Assembly: GCF_029989365.1 (NCBI RefSeq)
Contig: NZ_JAPRAQ010000015.1
Span: 62,001 to 126,000 of the forward strand
DNA: 64,000 nt
Reading direction: 5' to 3'
Source: Bradyrhizobium sp. Arg816
GTDB lineage: Bacteria > Pseudomonadota > Alphaproteobacteria > Rhizobiales > Xanthobacteraceae
Below are positions 9,387 to 17,096 of this stretch, piece by piece (the first letter of the stretch is position 1; each line of letters opens with the position of its first letter). Made by a program: the position numbers and the translations under genes. Below the pieces are notes generated by a model. The model had not been told where the DNA came from. It ran no database searches and worked only from the letters and a program-made list of their open reading frames with translations.

Positions 9387-10598
9387 ATGCTGAACGTACC
9401 GACACTCTGGACGGTCTTCGTCGTCAACTTCCTGGCGCTTGGCCTGATCTGGGCCTACGTGACGCGCTCCTATCCGAAATTTGCGGCCGCGCGGTTCTGG
9501 ATGGCATCGTCGTTCATCGGCGCCACCGGCGCGATGACGGCCCTGGTCCGCCTGTTCGTCGCCTCTCCCCTGCCGCTGCTTGTCGGCGCTGCCGGTATCA
9601 TCGCGGCGAGCTGCCTCGCCGCCATGGGCATTCAGCGTTTCTATGACCGGCCGGTCTCATGGCGCGTCATGACCGCAACGGGGGTGCTAAGCCTCGCTGG
9701 CGTCGTGTTCTTCATGGTCGGCTTCGAGCACATGCAGCTCCGCATGCTCAGCTACACGCTCGGCCAGGCCTTGCCGCTGGTGCTGGCGCTGCGTCTGCTC
9801 CTGGCGCCGCCGGAAGGCCGCGTCAGCCCGGGTGCGCGGCTGTCCGGCATCGTCATCCTCACCATCGTCGGGATCTTTGCGGTTCGCACGCTGGGCAATC
9901 TGCTCGGCCACGATTTCTCGGCGCGCGCCGGCGGTCAGGCTCATGGCGTCATGGTGCTGGGCCTCCTGTTCCTGTCGATGACGCTCAATTTCGGCTTCCT
10001 GCTGATGGCGATGGATCGCCTGCGCAACGAGGTCGCCGACCTCGCACTGCTCGACGATCTCACCGGCGTCGCCAACCGGCGGCATTTGTTGCAGCGCCTG
10101 TCCGAGGAATGCGCCCGTTCGGAGCGCAGCGGCGAGCCGTTCTCGCTGCTGGTGATCGATCTCGACGGCTTCAAGGCCATCAACGACACCCATGGTCATG
10201 CCGCGGGCGATGCCTGCCTGCGGCACTTCACCCTGATGGCGCAAACGCGGCTGCGGCCGGGCGACATGCTGGCCCGCACCGGCGGCGACGAGTTCTGCGT
10301 CGTGCTGCCGTCCTCGACCCTTCGCGAGGCTGCCGCGATCGCCCGCCGCGTGCTCGAGGTCTGCCGCCAGGACGCCGCGGCCTGTACAACCAGGGACATC
10401 CCGATCGCGATCTCGATCGGCGTTGCCGAATGGGACCGCGGCATCGGCCAGTTTCCGGACCGACTCATCGCCCATGCCGACCACGCCCTCTATGACGCCA
10501 AGAAAAACGGCAAGAACGACTTTGCCGTCTACGATCCGGCTCCGCCGCTCTCGCCTGAGCGGCCCGGGCTCGACGAGGCCACGCGCAAATTCGCATAA
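9387..10598 (+). CDS. Membrane-bound diguanylate cyclase (GGDEF)
   Basis: This enzyme makes cyclic di-GMP from two GTP. The 403-residue protein has an N-terminal membrane part (about residues 8-210) of roughly six hydrophobic helices, then a GGDEF domain (about 215-380). The active-site motif GGDEF is intact at 299-303. An inhibitory I-site RxxD (R290-D293) lies five residues before it, so product inhibition is expected. There is no EAL domain. The membrane region presumably senses an unknown signal. The start is the ATG at 9387; a clear Shine-Dalgarno sequence is not visible. Confidence 0.93.
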   Translation: MLNVPTLWTVFVVNFLALGLIWAYVTRSYPKFAAARFWMASSFIGATGAMTALVRLFVASPLPLLVGAAGIIAASCLAAMGIQRFYDRPVSWRVMTATGVLSLAGVVFFMVGFEHMQLRMLSYTLGQALPLVLALRLLLAPPEGRVSPGARLSGIVILTIVGIFAVRTLGNLLGHDFSARAGGQAHGVMVLGLLFLSMTLNFGFLLMAMDRLRNEVADLALLDDLTGVANRRHLLQRLSEECARSERSGEPFSLLVIDLDGFKAINDTHGHAAGDACLRHFTLMAQTRLRPGDMLARTGGDEFCVVLPSSTLREAAAIARRVLEVCRQDAAACTTRDIPIAISIGVAEWDRGIGQFPDRLIAHADHALYDAKKNGKNDFAVYDPAPPLSPERPGLDEATRKFA

Positions 10599-10632
10599 AG
10601 CCTGCTAGGATCTGGGCCCGCCTCGGACCCGC

Positions 10633-11259
10633 ATGATGATCCTCCGCCTGCTCGCGGCTTTTCTCGCCGCTATTCTTCTGCTCACCCCAGCCGCCGCAAC
10701 GGACGCCGAGCTCGCGAAGATCGCGCGCGGCTCCGGCACGCCTGACATTCCCGGCCTGAAAATGGTCTGGCTCGCGCCATGGGGCGATGTCCGCGACGCA
10801 CATCCCTGGCGCAACATCATCGTGCACCAGACCGAGGGGCCGACAGGCTCGGCGCGCGGCGGCGCGGCGGAGCAGTCGAAGAACCCGACGCGCCGCGGCG
10901 TCACCGTGTGGGTCGAGACCGACGGCACGGTCTATTGGGCGGTCGCCGAGAACATGGTGCCGACCCATGGCGACGGCGCCAACCGCAACGACAACAAGTA
11001 TATCGACAACCGATCGACCTATCGCCAGGTGGTGCGCGACAACTCGATCGGCGTCGAGTTCGCCGGCAACTATCCGGATGTCACCGCGGGCCCGACCGAG
11101 GCGCAGGTCGCGGCCTGGAAGATCCTCGTGAAGGTGCTGCGCGCGCGCTACGGCATCCCGTTGGACCACGTCTATGCGCACAATTGGATCGACTACAAGG
11201 ACGCCCGCTATTGCGAAGGCTGCTGGCTCGCGACGCTGGCGCGAACGTGGGGGGAGTGA
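10633..11259 (+). CDS. N-acetylmuramoyl-L-alanine amidase (Amidase_2 type)
   Basis: This exported 208-residue peptidoglycan amidase hydrolyses the bond between MurNAc and the L-Ala of the stem peptide. A Sec signal (residues about 3-23, ending AAA) is followed by the zinc amidase fold of the T7-lysozyme/PGRP type. Likely zinc ligands are H65 (IIVHQTEG), H183 (YAHNWID) and a Cys at 194 or 197 in RYCEGC. E142 in SIGVEF fits the usual position of the active-site segment. There are tandem ATGs at 10633 and 10636. It starts 34 bp after the diguanylate cyclase gene, so the two may be co-transcribed. Confidence 0.87.
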   Translation: MMILRLLAAFLAAILLLTPAAATDAELAKIARGSGTPDIPGLKMVWLAPWGDVRDAHPWRNIIVHQTEGPTGSARGGAAEQSKNPTRRGVTVWVETDGTVYWAVAENMVPTHGDGANRNDNKYIDNRSTYRQVVRDNSIGVEFAGNYPDVTAGPTEAQVAAWKILVKVLRARYGIPLDHVYAHNWIDYKDARYCEGCWLATLARTWGE

Positions 11260-11266
11260 CGAGCAG

Positions 11267-11647
11267 CTAAACCGGCTGCGCCATCCATCCGAACAGCCGT
11301 CGCATCAATCCCGGCCGCCGTGGCAATTCCGGCGGGCCGTCCGACGCCAGCACGCGTTTGAAGAAGTAATCCAGGAACACCATGTCGTTCGGCTCGGTGA
11401 CGGTGAATTGTTCGTCGCCGAAGAACACGCTGTAATTATAGAAGAACGGGCCCATGAGCGGGATCGTCGCGGTCGAGGCATAGTCCTTGGAGATGACGAA
11501 CTCCGCGGGATCGAGCCCGTGCTCGCGCATCGCCTGCTCGACCAGCGGCAGCTTGCGCATGAACTGGGCGGAGAAGCCGCCGACGGTGGATTGCAGGATG
11601 ATCGACACGGTTGGTGTCCGTTCGGTTGAGGCCGCCGGCCCGATCAT
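11267..11647 (-). CDS. Conserved hypothetical protein, 126 aa
   Basis: I do not recognise this protein. It is soluble, with aromatic-rich segments (GPFFYNYSVFFGDEQFTV and MVFLDYFFKR). The frame stays open upstream to 11902, but that part translates a palindromic repeat and is unlikely to be protein. I chose the ATG at 11647; a GTG about 12 codons further in is an alternative start. It converges on the peptidoglycan amidase gene with 7 bp between stops. Codon use is typical of the genome. Confidence 0.6.
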   Translation of the reverse strand: MIGPAASTERTPTVSIILQSTVGGFSAQFMRKLPLVEQAMREHGLDPAEFVISKDYASTATIPLMGPFFYNYSVFFGDEQFTVTEPNDMVFLDYFFKRVLASDGPPELPRRPGLMRRLFGWMAQPV

Positions 11648-11765
11648 TCTGGGTCGGTCGACCGGACGCGCGGGTTCAAGGCAAGCCCGGTTCTCCTTCG
11701 GCCGAAGAGAGGGAATGTGATGGCCGTCTCGCACACGGCAGGCTTCTCCGCCGACTCCAGCCACA

Positions 11766-11884
11766 GCTGTCATCGCCCGGTTTAATCGGGCGATCCAGTA
11801 TTCCAGAAGCCTTCGTTGGAGATCTCGCTCTCGCGATTGACGCTGCGGCGTACTGGATGCTCCGGTCGAGCCGGAGCATGACAC
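11766..11884. repeat. Palindromic element (ATCCAGTA family)
   Basis: The left part has a hairpin (ATCGCCCG/CGGGCGAT) followed by ATCCAGTATTCCAG. The right part has TACTGGAT followed by a second hairpin (GCTCCGG/CCGGAGC) and ATGACA. The two halves are inverted relative to each other around an asymmetric middle. A sister copy, with the same ATCCAGTA core and terminal hairpins, is at 54952-55054. Confidence 0.8.
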
Positions 11885-11955
11885 CGAGCGTGGGGGCCGC
11901 ACGTCGCATCACTTGGACGAAGCATGGCGTCCCTCTCAAACAGAGCATCGCCACA

Positions 11956-11985
11956 AACAAAAAAGCCGGCGTTGCCGCCGGCTTT
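11956..11985 (-). terminator. Intrinsic terminator of rpoH
   Basis: On the - strand AAAGCCGGC and GCCGGCTTT form a 9-bp stem with a 6-nt loop, followed by TTT and TTTGTTTG. It lies about 50 bp after the rpoH stop. Confidence 0.88.
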
Positions 11986-12031
11986 CTGTCTCTTGTCGAT
12001 CCGCCAATATCTTACCGCGAGAAAAGCCCGC

Positions 12032-12931
12032 TTAATGCGCGGCTTCCAGCGCGGCCTGTTCCGCCCGTGCGATCGTGCCCTTGACCGCGGCCTGCACCTT
12101 TTCAAAGGCGCGGACTTCGATCTGGCGGACGCGCTCGCGCGACACGCCGAACTCGGCAGCAAGGTCTTCCAGCGTCATCGGCTCATCGGCGAGGCGGCGA
12201 GCCTCGAAGATGCGGCGTTCGCGCGGGTTGAGCACGCCCATGGCGCCGTTCAGCGCGTCACGGCGTTCGTCATACTCCTCGTGCTCCGCCAGCAGGGCTT
12301 CCTGGTTGGGCGTGTTGTCGACCAGCCAGTCCTGCCACTCGCCGGCTTCGCCGTCATCGCGGATCGGAGCGTTGAGCGACGCGTCGCCACCGAGGCGGCG
12401 GTTCATGTCGATCACGTCCTGATCGGTGACGCCGAGGCGCTTGGCAATGATCTTCACCTGGTCGGGGCGGAGATCGCCCTCGTCCAGCGCGTTGATCTTG
12501 CTCTTCGCCTTGCGCAGGTTGAAGAACAGCTTCTTCTGGTTCGCGGTGGTGCCCATCTTCACGAGCGACCAGGAACGCAGGATGTACTCTTGAATCGACG
12601 CCTTGATCCACCACATCGCGTAGGTGGCGAGACGGAACCCCTTTTCGGGTTCGAAACGCTTCACCGCCTGCATGAGGCCGACATTGCCTTCCGAGACGAC
12701 CTCGGAGATCGGCAGGCCGTAGCCGCGATAGCCCATGGCGATCTTGGCCACGAGGCGGAGATGGCTGGTGACGAGTTGGTGCGCCGCGTCGCGATCGTCA
12801 TGCTCACGCCAACGCTTGGCGAGCATGTATTCCTGCTGGGGTTCCAGCATCGGGAACTTGCGGATCTCGGCGAGGTAGCGAGAAAGGCCGGATTCTCCAT
12901 TGAGGACCGGCAAAGCAGCGGTACGGGCCAT
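12032..12931 (-). CDS. rpoH: Heat-shock sigma factor RpoH (sigma-32)
   Basis: This alternative sigma factor directs RNA polymerase to heat-shock genes. The 299-residue protein has region 2 (ISEVVSEGNVGLMQAVKRFEPEKGFRLATYAMWWIKASIQEYIL), immediately followed by the RpoH box QKKLFFNLR (132-140). That box separates RpoH from RpoD and other sigma factors. Region 4.2 (FGVSRERVRQIEVRAFEKVQAAV) is at the C-terminus. The ATG has TTGGAGG at good spacing. Bradyrhizobium species carry several rpoH genes; a location next to rluD is common in alphaproteobacteria. The upstream region on the - strand contains the 10-bp palindrome CCCCATGGGG (about 13050), but I cannot assign a promoter with confidence. Confidence 0.96.
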   Translation of the reverse strand: MARTAALPVLNGESGLSRYLAEIRKFPMLEPQQEYMLAKRWREHDDRDAAHQLVTSHLRLVAKIAMGYRGYGLPISEVVSEGNVGLMQAVKRFEPEKGFRLATYAMWWIKASIQEYILRSWSLVKMGTTANQKKLFFNLRKAKSKINALDEGDLRPDQVKIIAKRLGVTDQDVIDMNRRLGGDASLNAPIRDDGEAGEWQDWLVDNTPNQEALLAEHEEYDERRDALNGAMGVLNPRERRIFEARRLADEPMTLEDLAAEFGVSRERVRQIEVRAFEKVQAAVKGTIARAEQAALEAAH

Positions 12932-13147
12932 GATGAAGCCCTCCAAGGTTCAGGCCCCCGATAGCGGCGGGCCAGGCAGACGACCGCTGTGTTAAAGCCG
13001 GCCGTAGCTGCGATGTTCCGTTGGTCATTTCCAACGCAAGCGCAATATACCCCATGGGGGGTCAAAAAGGGAAGGATTGCTGACGTCACGTCCCCGTGTG
13101 GCAGCTATAACTTTTTGTAATGTAACGCTTTTCCAAAGCGGCCTGCG

Positions 13148-14155
13148 TCATAGCGCCGCTTTCAGGACGCCCTGAAGGAGAAGCAAATCCTTCGGCAGCG
13201 GCGCTTCCCAGTGGAGTAATTCTCCGGTTCGCGGGTGCTCCAATACCAGCAAATAGGCATGCAGGGCCTGCCGCCCAAGCGTGGCGAGAGTCGCCTGCGA
13301 CTCGGGGCCGAGGTGGCTCGCCTTGGTCTTGAAGTGCGGGCCATAGACGGCGTCGCCCATCAGGGGGTGGCCGATATGGGCGAGGTGGACGCGAATCTGG
13401 TGGGTGCGTCCGGTCTCGAGCTCGCAGGCGAGCAGGGAGGCGATCGGCTTGCCGTCACGCCCCGCAAAACTCTCCAGAAGCTCCCAATGCGTCACCGCCT
13501 CGCGGCCGCCCTGGCGCACCGCCATCTTCTCGCGCGCATATGGGTGGCGGTCGATCGGCGCATCGACGGTGCCGCGATGGCGTCCCGGCAGCCCCCAGGC
13601 GAAGGCCATGTAGCCGCGGCGCATCGCACCCGTTCGGCCGTGGTCGGCGAATTGCGCGGTGAGCGAGGCATGGGCGAGGTCGTTCTTGGCGACCACCATC
13701 AGTCCGGTCGTGTCCTTGTCGAGCCGGTGCACGATGCCGGGCCGGCGCACCCCGCCGATGCCGGAGAGCGAGCCGCCGCAATGGGCGATCAGCGCATTGA
13801 CCAGCGTGCCGGTCTCGTGGCCGGCCGCAGGGTGCACGACGAGGCCCTTCGGCTTGTTCAGGACGACGATGTCGTCGTCCTCGAACACGATATCGAGGGC
13901 GATATCTTCGCCCTTGGGCTCGGGTGGGGCCGCCTCCGGCACGTCGATTGTGATCGTATCGCCGGATGTGACGTGATAAGCGGGGTCGCGGATCGCGGCG
14001 TCCTTGAGGCTCACCGCGCCCGCCAAAATCAGGGCTTTCAGCCTCGATCGCGACAGGTCGGTGAGGTGCGCCGCCAGCACGCGGTCGAGCCGGGCCGAGC
14101 CCTCGTCGCCGGCGACGACAACTTCCAACCTTTGCGCAGAGCCCGAGCTATCCAT
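13148..14155 (-). CDS. rluD: 23S rRNA pseudouridine synthase RluD
   Basis: RluD isomerises uridines in helix 69 of 23S rRNA (1911/1915/1917 in E. coli). The 335-residue protein has an N-terminal S4 RNA-binding domain (about 22-65) and the RluA-type catalytic domain with VHRLDKDTTGL (142-152), where D146 is the catalytic Asp. Later motifs include the RTHQIRVH segment. The frame is open upstream, but the ATG at 14155 gives the usual N-terminus. This ATG lies in the same CATG as the start of the divergent gene at 14154. rpoH is about 216 bp downstream in the same direction. Confidence 0.93.
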   Translation of the reverse strand: MDSSGSAQRLEVVVAGDEGSARLDRVLAAHLTDLSRSRLKALILAGAVSLKDAAIRDPAYHVTSGDTITIDVPEAAPPEPKGEDIALDIVFEDDDIVVLNKPKGLVVHPAAGHETGTLVNALIAHCGGSLSGIGGVRRPGIVHRLDKDTTGLMVVAKNDLAHASLTAQFADHGRTGAMRRGYMAFAWGLPGRHRGTVDAPIDRHPYAREKMAVRQGGREAVTHWELLESFAGRDGKPIASLLACELETGRTHQIRVHLAHIGHPLMGDAVYGPHFKTKASHLGPESQATLATLGRQALHAYLLVLEHPRTGELLHWEAPLPKDLLLLQGVLKAAL

Positions 14156-14498
14156 GACGACGTCTGATACCGCTGTTCCCGAACCGAGCCCCGAGCAGGC
14201 CGCGCTGTTCGCGCGGGTGCGGCGGATGATGCTGATCGCGGGGTTGACCACGGCGCTGGCAATCTGCGCCGTCCTGATCGCGGTGGGCTACCGCCTTTTC
14301 AAGTCGGAGGGAAGGGCGTCCGACGTGGCCGGCGACGTCATCGCCGCCCTGCCCAAGGGCGCCAAGATCGTCTCGACCGGGGTCGCGGGCGACCGCCTCG
14401 TGGTCACGCTGGACGTGGGCGGCGTCATCGAGATCCGCACCTTCGACGCCCACACACTGAAGCCGGCCGGAAAGCTGAAATTTGCCAATGAGCCGTAA
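14154..14498 (+). CDS. Small membrane-anchored protein (DUF6476-like), 114 aa
   Basis: This 114-residue protein has one membrane segment (about 25-48, MMLIAGLTTALAICAVLIAVGYRLF) and a C-terminal domain of about 60 residues predicted to form beta strands (IVSTGVAGDRLVVTLDVGGVIEIRTFDAHTL). It resembles the family I know as DUF6476 in alphaproteobacteria; the name is from memory and unverified. The N-terminus faces the cytoplasm by charge distribution. It is divergent from rluD with overlapping start codons. The gene ends just before the tRNA-Glu gene. Role unknown; its position beside rluD, rpoH and a tRNA may be only synteny. Confidence 0.75.
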   Translation: MTTSDTAVPEPSPEQAALFARVRRMMLIAGLTTALAICAVLIAVGYRLFKSEGRASDVAGDVIAALPKGAKIVSTGVAGDRLVVTLDVGGVIEIRTFDAHTLKPAGKLKFANEP

Positions 14499-14555
14499 AA
14501 GGCTCGTTCGGGTCCTTGCGGCGGACAAATTTCGAGGTTATTGGCTAGCCCTCAC

Positions 14556-14630
14556 GCTCCCTTCGTCTAGCGGTTAGGACGCGGCCCTCTCAAGGCTGAA
14601 ACAGGGGTTCGATTCCCCTAGGGAGCGCCA
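14556..14630 (+). tRNA. tRNA-Glu (anticodon CTC), CCA encoded
   Basis: The sequence folds as a 75-nt tRNA. The acceptor stem GCTCCCT pairs with AGGGAGC at 14620-14626, then discriminator G and genomic CCA (14628-14630). The anticodon loop is CTCTCAA, giving anticodon CTC, which reads GAG (Glu). The T-loop GGTTCGATTCC is canonical. A small accessory region starts immediately downstream, but I found no repeat of the tRNA 3' end marking an attachment site. Confidence 0.96.
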
Positions 14631-14656
14631 TTTCGATCCAGAGCATCTTGACGCGC

Positions 14657-15112
14657 TCATTGGGCGGACCGAAGCCACCCTTCCGCAGTCAAAGCTTCCA
14701 GCTCGGCAAAATACTTCTCATTCGGGTCTCGATCTGGCGTCAGATCGGCAAGGTCTCCACCCGATCTGATTTCGCGCATCCTCTCATTGAGATGTTCGGC
14801 AAGCACCGAGCCGATAGCATGAACGGCATCGTGACGATCCAGCCCCTCGGACATCAGCCGCAGCGCCGTGCGTCGCACGGGTAGTTCGGCATCGGCAATC
14901 TGGTTCTCGACGATGGCGTGAACGACAGCGTGCAATTCCTCCCGGGGGAGGCCCATGCCGGCCCGTCGATGATACTCCAGCACAAGATCGATCCGGTCTT
15001 GTTCGTCCAGCGCAAGCCACTGATCGGGGTGAGGCTCTACCAATGGATCATACTGCCAGGTCATCTTCCAGCGCTTGCGGACTAGCTTGGCGCAATCCGG
15101 ATAATGGCTCAT
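14657..15112 (-). CDS. Hypothetical protein, 151 aa (or 135 aa from internal ATG)
   Basis: This soluble, acidic protein has no membrane segment. It has conserved-looking helical blocks: DQWLALDEQDRIDLVLEYHRRA, then ELHAVVHAIVENQIAD, then RLMSEGLDRHDAVHAIGSVLAEHLNE. I cannot name the family. The 5' end overlaps the small SEC-C gene by 65 bp in another frame. An internal ATG at 15064 (MTWQYDPLV) would reduce the overlap and may be the true start. The two genes are probably translationally coupled, or they are the two halves of one gene broken by a frameshift. Confidence 0.65.
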   Translation of the reverse strand: MSHYPDCAKLVRKRWKMTWQYDPLVEPHPDQWLALDEQDRIDLVLEYHRRAGMGLPREELHAVVHAIVENQIADAELPVRRTALRLMSEGLDRHDAVHAIGSVLAEHLNERMREIRSGGDLADLTPDRDPNEKYFAELEALTAEGWLRSAQ

Positions 15113-15206
15113 TCAGGCTTTGTGAGCCGAGACAGCACTTCTTGAACTTCTTGCCGCTGCCGCAGGGGCAGGGATCGTTTCGTCCCACTTTGTAGGATTT
15201 CACCAT
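15048..15206 (-). CDS. SEC-C motif protein, 52 aa
   Basis: This small gene encodes a zinc-binding SEC-C motif, GRNDPCPCGSGKKFKKCC (residues about 8-25), the metal-binding tail also found at the C-terminus of SecA. The four ligands C-x-C and C-C (the second pair may be CC or HC) are complete. The start ATG is at 15206 and the stop TGA at 15048. The last 20 or so residues (LNEPLSGLRQASPQALEDDLAV) overlap the next gene in a different frame. Function of stand-alone SEC-C proteins is mostly unknown; metal-dependent protein or nucleic-acid binding is likely. Confidence 0.75.
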   Translation of the reverse strand: MVKSYKVGRNDPCPCGSGKKFKKCCLGSQSLNEPLSGLRQASPQALEDDLAV

Positions 15207-15351
15207 TGCGAGCTCCAGCGACAGAACCGCGTTGACAGCTTCTCTTCCGAGTGAGGAGACTATGCGGACAGCGTGATGAGCGGCGTAATCTCCGGACAGC
15301 GATGCGACGCAGCAGTCATTCGCCCGTTGCTGCGACAGTGCATCAAACTCT

Positions 15352-15648
15352 TTATGCCGTTTTATAAGACGCGATCTTCTTGATCTGCGGTGCCAGCACG
15401 TCTTCAGCCGTTTCCAGGTCGAAGCGCGTCTGAATGTTCATCCAGAACGCAGCGCCTGTCTTGAAGAATTTTCCAAGCCGCAGCGCGGTATCAGCCGTGA
15501 CGGGCTTTTCCCCGCGCGCAATGCGCTCGATCTGGGTGCGCGGCACGTTCAGGGCGGCCGCGACCGCGTAGGGCGTCAGTTTGAGCGGAACGAGAAATTC
15601 CTCACGCAGGATTTCGCCGGGATGAATTGGCGGTAGCTTCTTTGCCAT
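15352..15648 (-). CDS. higA: HigA-family antitoxin, apparently without HigB
   Basis: This 98-residue XRE-type helix-turn-helix protein is of the HigA/VapA addiction-module family. It begins with the characteristic IHPGEILREEFL block (8-19), then the helix-turn-helix (TPYAVAAALNVPRTQIERIARGEKPVTADTALRL), and ends with WMNIQTRFDLETAE, typical of HigA. The Shine-Dalgarno sequence AAAGGAG is 7 bases before the ATG. HigB, the mRNA-cleaving toxin, is normally encoded immediately upstream. I translated that side (15649-15935) and see no HigB-like frame. It is either an orphan antitoxin or the remnant of a lost module. Confidence 0.88.
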   Translation of the reverse strand: MAKKLPPIHPGEILREEFLVPLKLTPYAVAAALNVPRTQIERIARGEKPVTADTALRLGKFFKTGAAFWMNIQTRFDLETAEDVLAPQIKKIASYKTA

Positions 15649-16259
15649 CTGCGAACTCCTTTTAGTTGGCCCCCAACCAACCCCCGCCGCCCGAGGTCGA
15701 ACCGCCTAAGGCGACCCGTCAAGAAGCGACCCCACCAGGCCAAGGGGGCGACCCCGCAACCCGCGACACCATACAACGCTGAACAGTAGACCCAGGCCGC
15801 GCGAAGTGGCACCGCAATCTGGATTTATGAGAACCGTGTTGCCTTCCCTGTAACTGCCACCACTGATTTTCTCGCACCAACTATCCTCAATAGGTCCGGT
15901 CGCGCGGTCCCGGCGGTTCCTCACGCTCTCCAAAGGACCCTAACGACCGATTGCGCGGGGAGCATTCCCGATCTTGCGCCAGCATCTCGCGCACACGCAC
16001 CCTCGGCGTGCACCTTGCCAGCATCGAGCGCACACCATCACCATCGTGCAACGAGACCCTTCGGCCCACGTCTGTTTAGCCCCAACAACGGCGCGAGAGC
16101 GGACATGCCGGGGCCGCCCGCTTTGGGCCCAATAGCAGCTATTCAGCCCTATCAGATGCTCCGTGGGAAAACCGGCAAGAGCTGTACGCTATCGCGCGAC
16201 ATAGGCTTTTGATAAAATCAGTGTGATCCGCGCTGCCCGGAGCCGCAAGGACCACGACC
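15649..16259. other. 611-bp region without a recognisable gene
   Basis: This region lies between the unpaired higA (-) and the membrane-protein gene (+). Several frames of 60-78 codons exist on both strands, but none has a Shine-Dalgarno sequence, a sensible composition or a recognisable motif. A degraded gene is possible. The divergent promoters of higA and the membrane protein should be here, but I cannot place them. Confidence 0.4.
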
Positions 16260-17096
16260 ATGCAGATCGATCGCCGGTTCGCAGATTACGGTTTGACTGG
16301 TGGCTTCTTCCTTATTTGTCAGTTGGGTATGCTTTGGGCTTTAGGATATTGGCCAAATATCCGCACTGGTCTTGAAGGTTTGTGGACATCCACCAGTCCG
16401 CTTGCCCCTATCATCACGGGCTTCGCCGGCGCTCTCGCGGTGATCGCCGTGTTCGTCGTCGGTTTGATACTTGACTTGTCCGCGTCCATTTTTCGCGGCG
16501 AGGAGATGAAGATATTCGCACGTCACCTCGACCGTAACAGCGAGTGGATGGCCGCATTTATTGAAGCCCACAAAGCTTATTGCGGAGCCGACTACGAAAC
16601 CTTCCGGCGCGTAATCCGTGAACTGCCCAGCCCAAGCGCACGGCAGATCTTCACATTTATGTTTTGGAAGCCCGAGGAATTTAAGTTTTGGAATCCCGAC
16701 AAATTGCGCCGCGACTTCGAGGCAGCGAAGGTCGCTTGGGGATTTGGCATAGACTCCGAATATGAGCGCCTATTGAGCTTCTTCACATCCTACATCGGCC
16801 AGTCCGGATCCGCGCAGCTGACCTTGATGGCTGATCAATATTCGCTCTGGCGGACGGCACGCGCAATCGCGATCGGTCTGTGGTTACTCACCATAGAAGC
16901 CATACTCGTCTCGAACATTTTCGGCCTTGCCGCGGCGGCCGCAATCATCTTGCCTATCCCTTGGATAATCATTGGCCTCACCCTTTTTATTGTTCGCGGA
17001 CCCTATTCCCGAATGTGTTTCACCTTGTTCTCGCTGCTGTACATGGCATGCGAAAAGCAGATCGTGCCACAAAAGAATGCGGATCCAGCGCCTTAG
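16260..17096 (+). CDS. Hypothetical membrane protein, 278 aa
   Basis: I do not recognise this protein. It has four hydrophobic segments: about 14-31 (GGFFLICQLGMLWALGY), 48-72 (APIITGFAGALAVIAVFVVGLILDL), and two near the C-terminus (about 198-222 and 226-248). Between the pairs is a soluble domain of about 120 residues rich in aromatic and charged residues (FTFMFWKPEEFKFWNPDKLRRDFEAAK). This gives a 2+2 topology with a cytoplasmic middle domain. Codon use is less GC-biased than in neighbouring core genes, suggesting recent acquisition. It is in the accessory patch after tRNA-Glu. Alternatives such as a small effector with a membrane anchor cannot be tested here. Confidence 0.65.
   Translation: MQIDRRFADYGLTGGFFLICQLGMLWALGYWPNIRTGLEGLWTSTSPLAPIITGFAGALAVIAVFVVGLILDLSASIFRGEEMKIFARHLDRNSEWMAAFIEAHKAYCGADYETFRRVIRELPSPSARQIFTFMFWKPEEFKFWNPDKLRRDFEAAKVAWGFGIDSEYERLLSFFTSYIGQSGSAQLTLMADQYSLWRTARAIAIGLWLLTIEAILVSNIFGLAAAAAIILPIPWIIIGLTLFIVRGPYSRMCFTLFSLLYMACEKQIVPQKNADPAP

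Noticed and set aside
15649..15935. HigB toxin upstream of higA
   Set aside because: No frame in the interval has the HigB/RelE-like pattern; the best frame (75 codons) has Gly/Arg-rich composition and no match.
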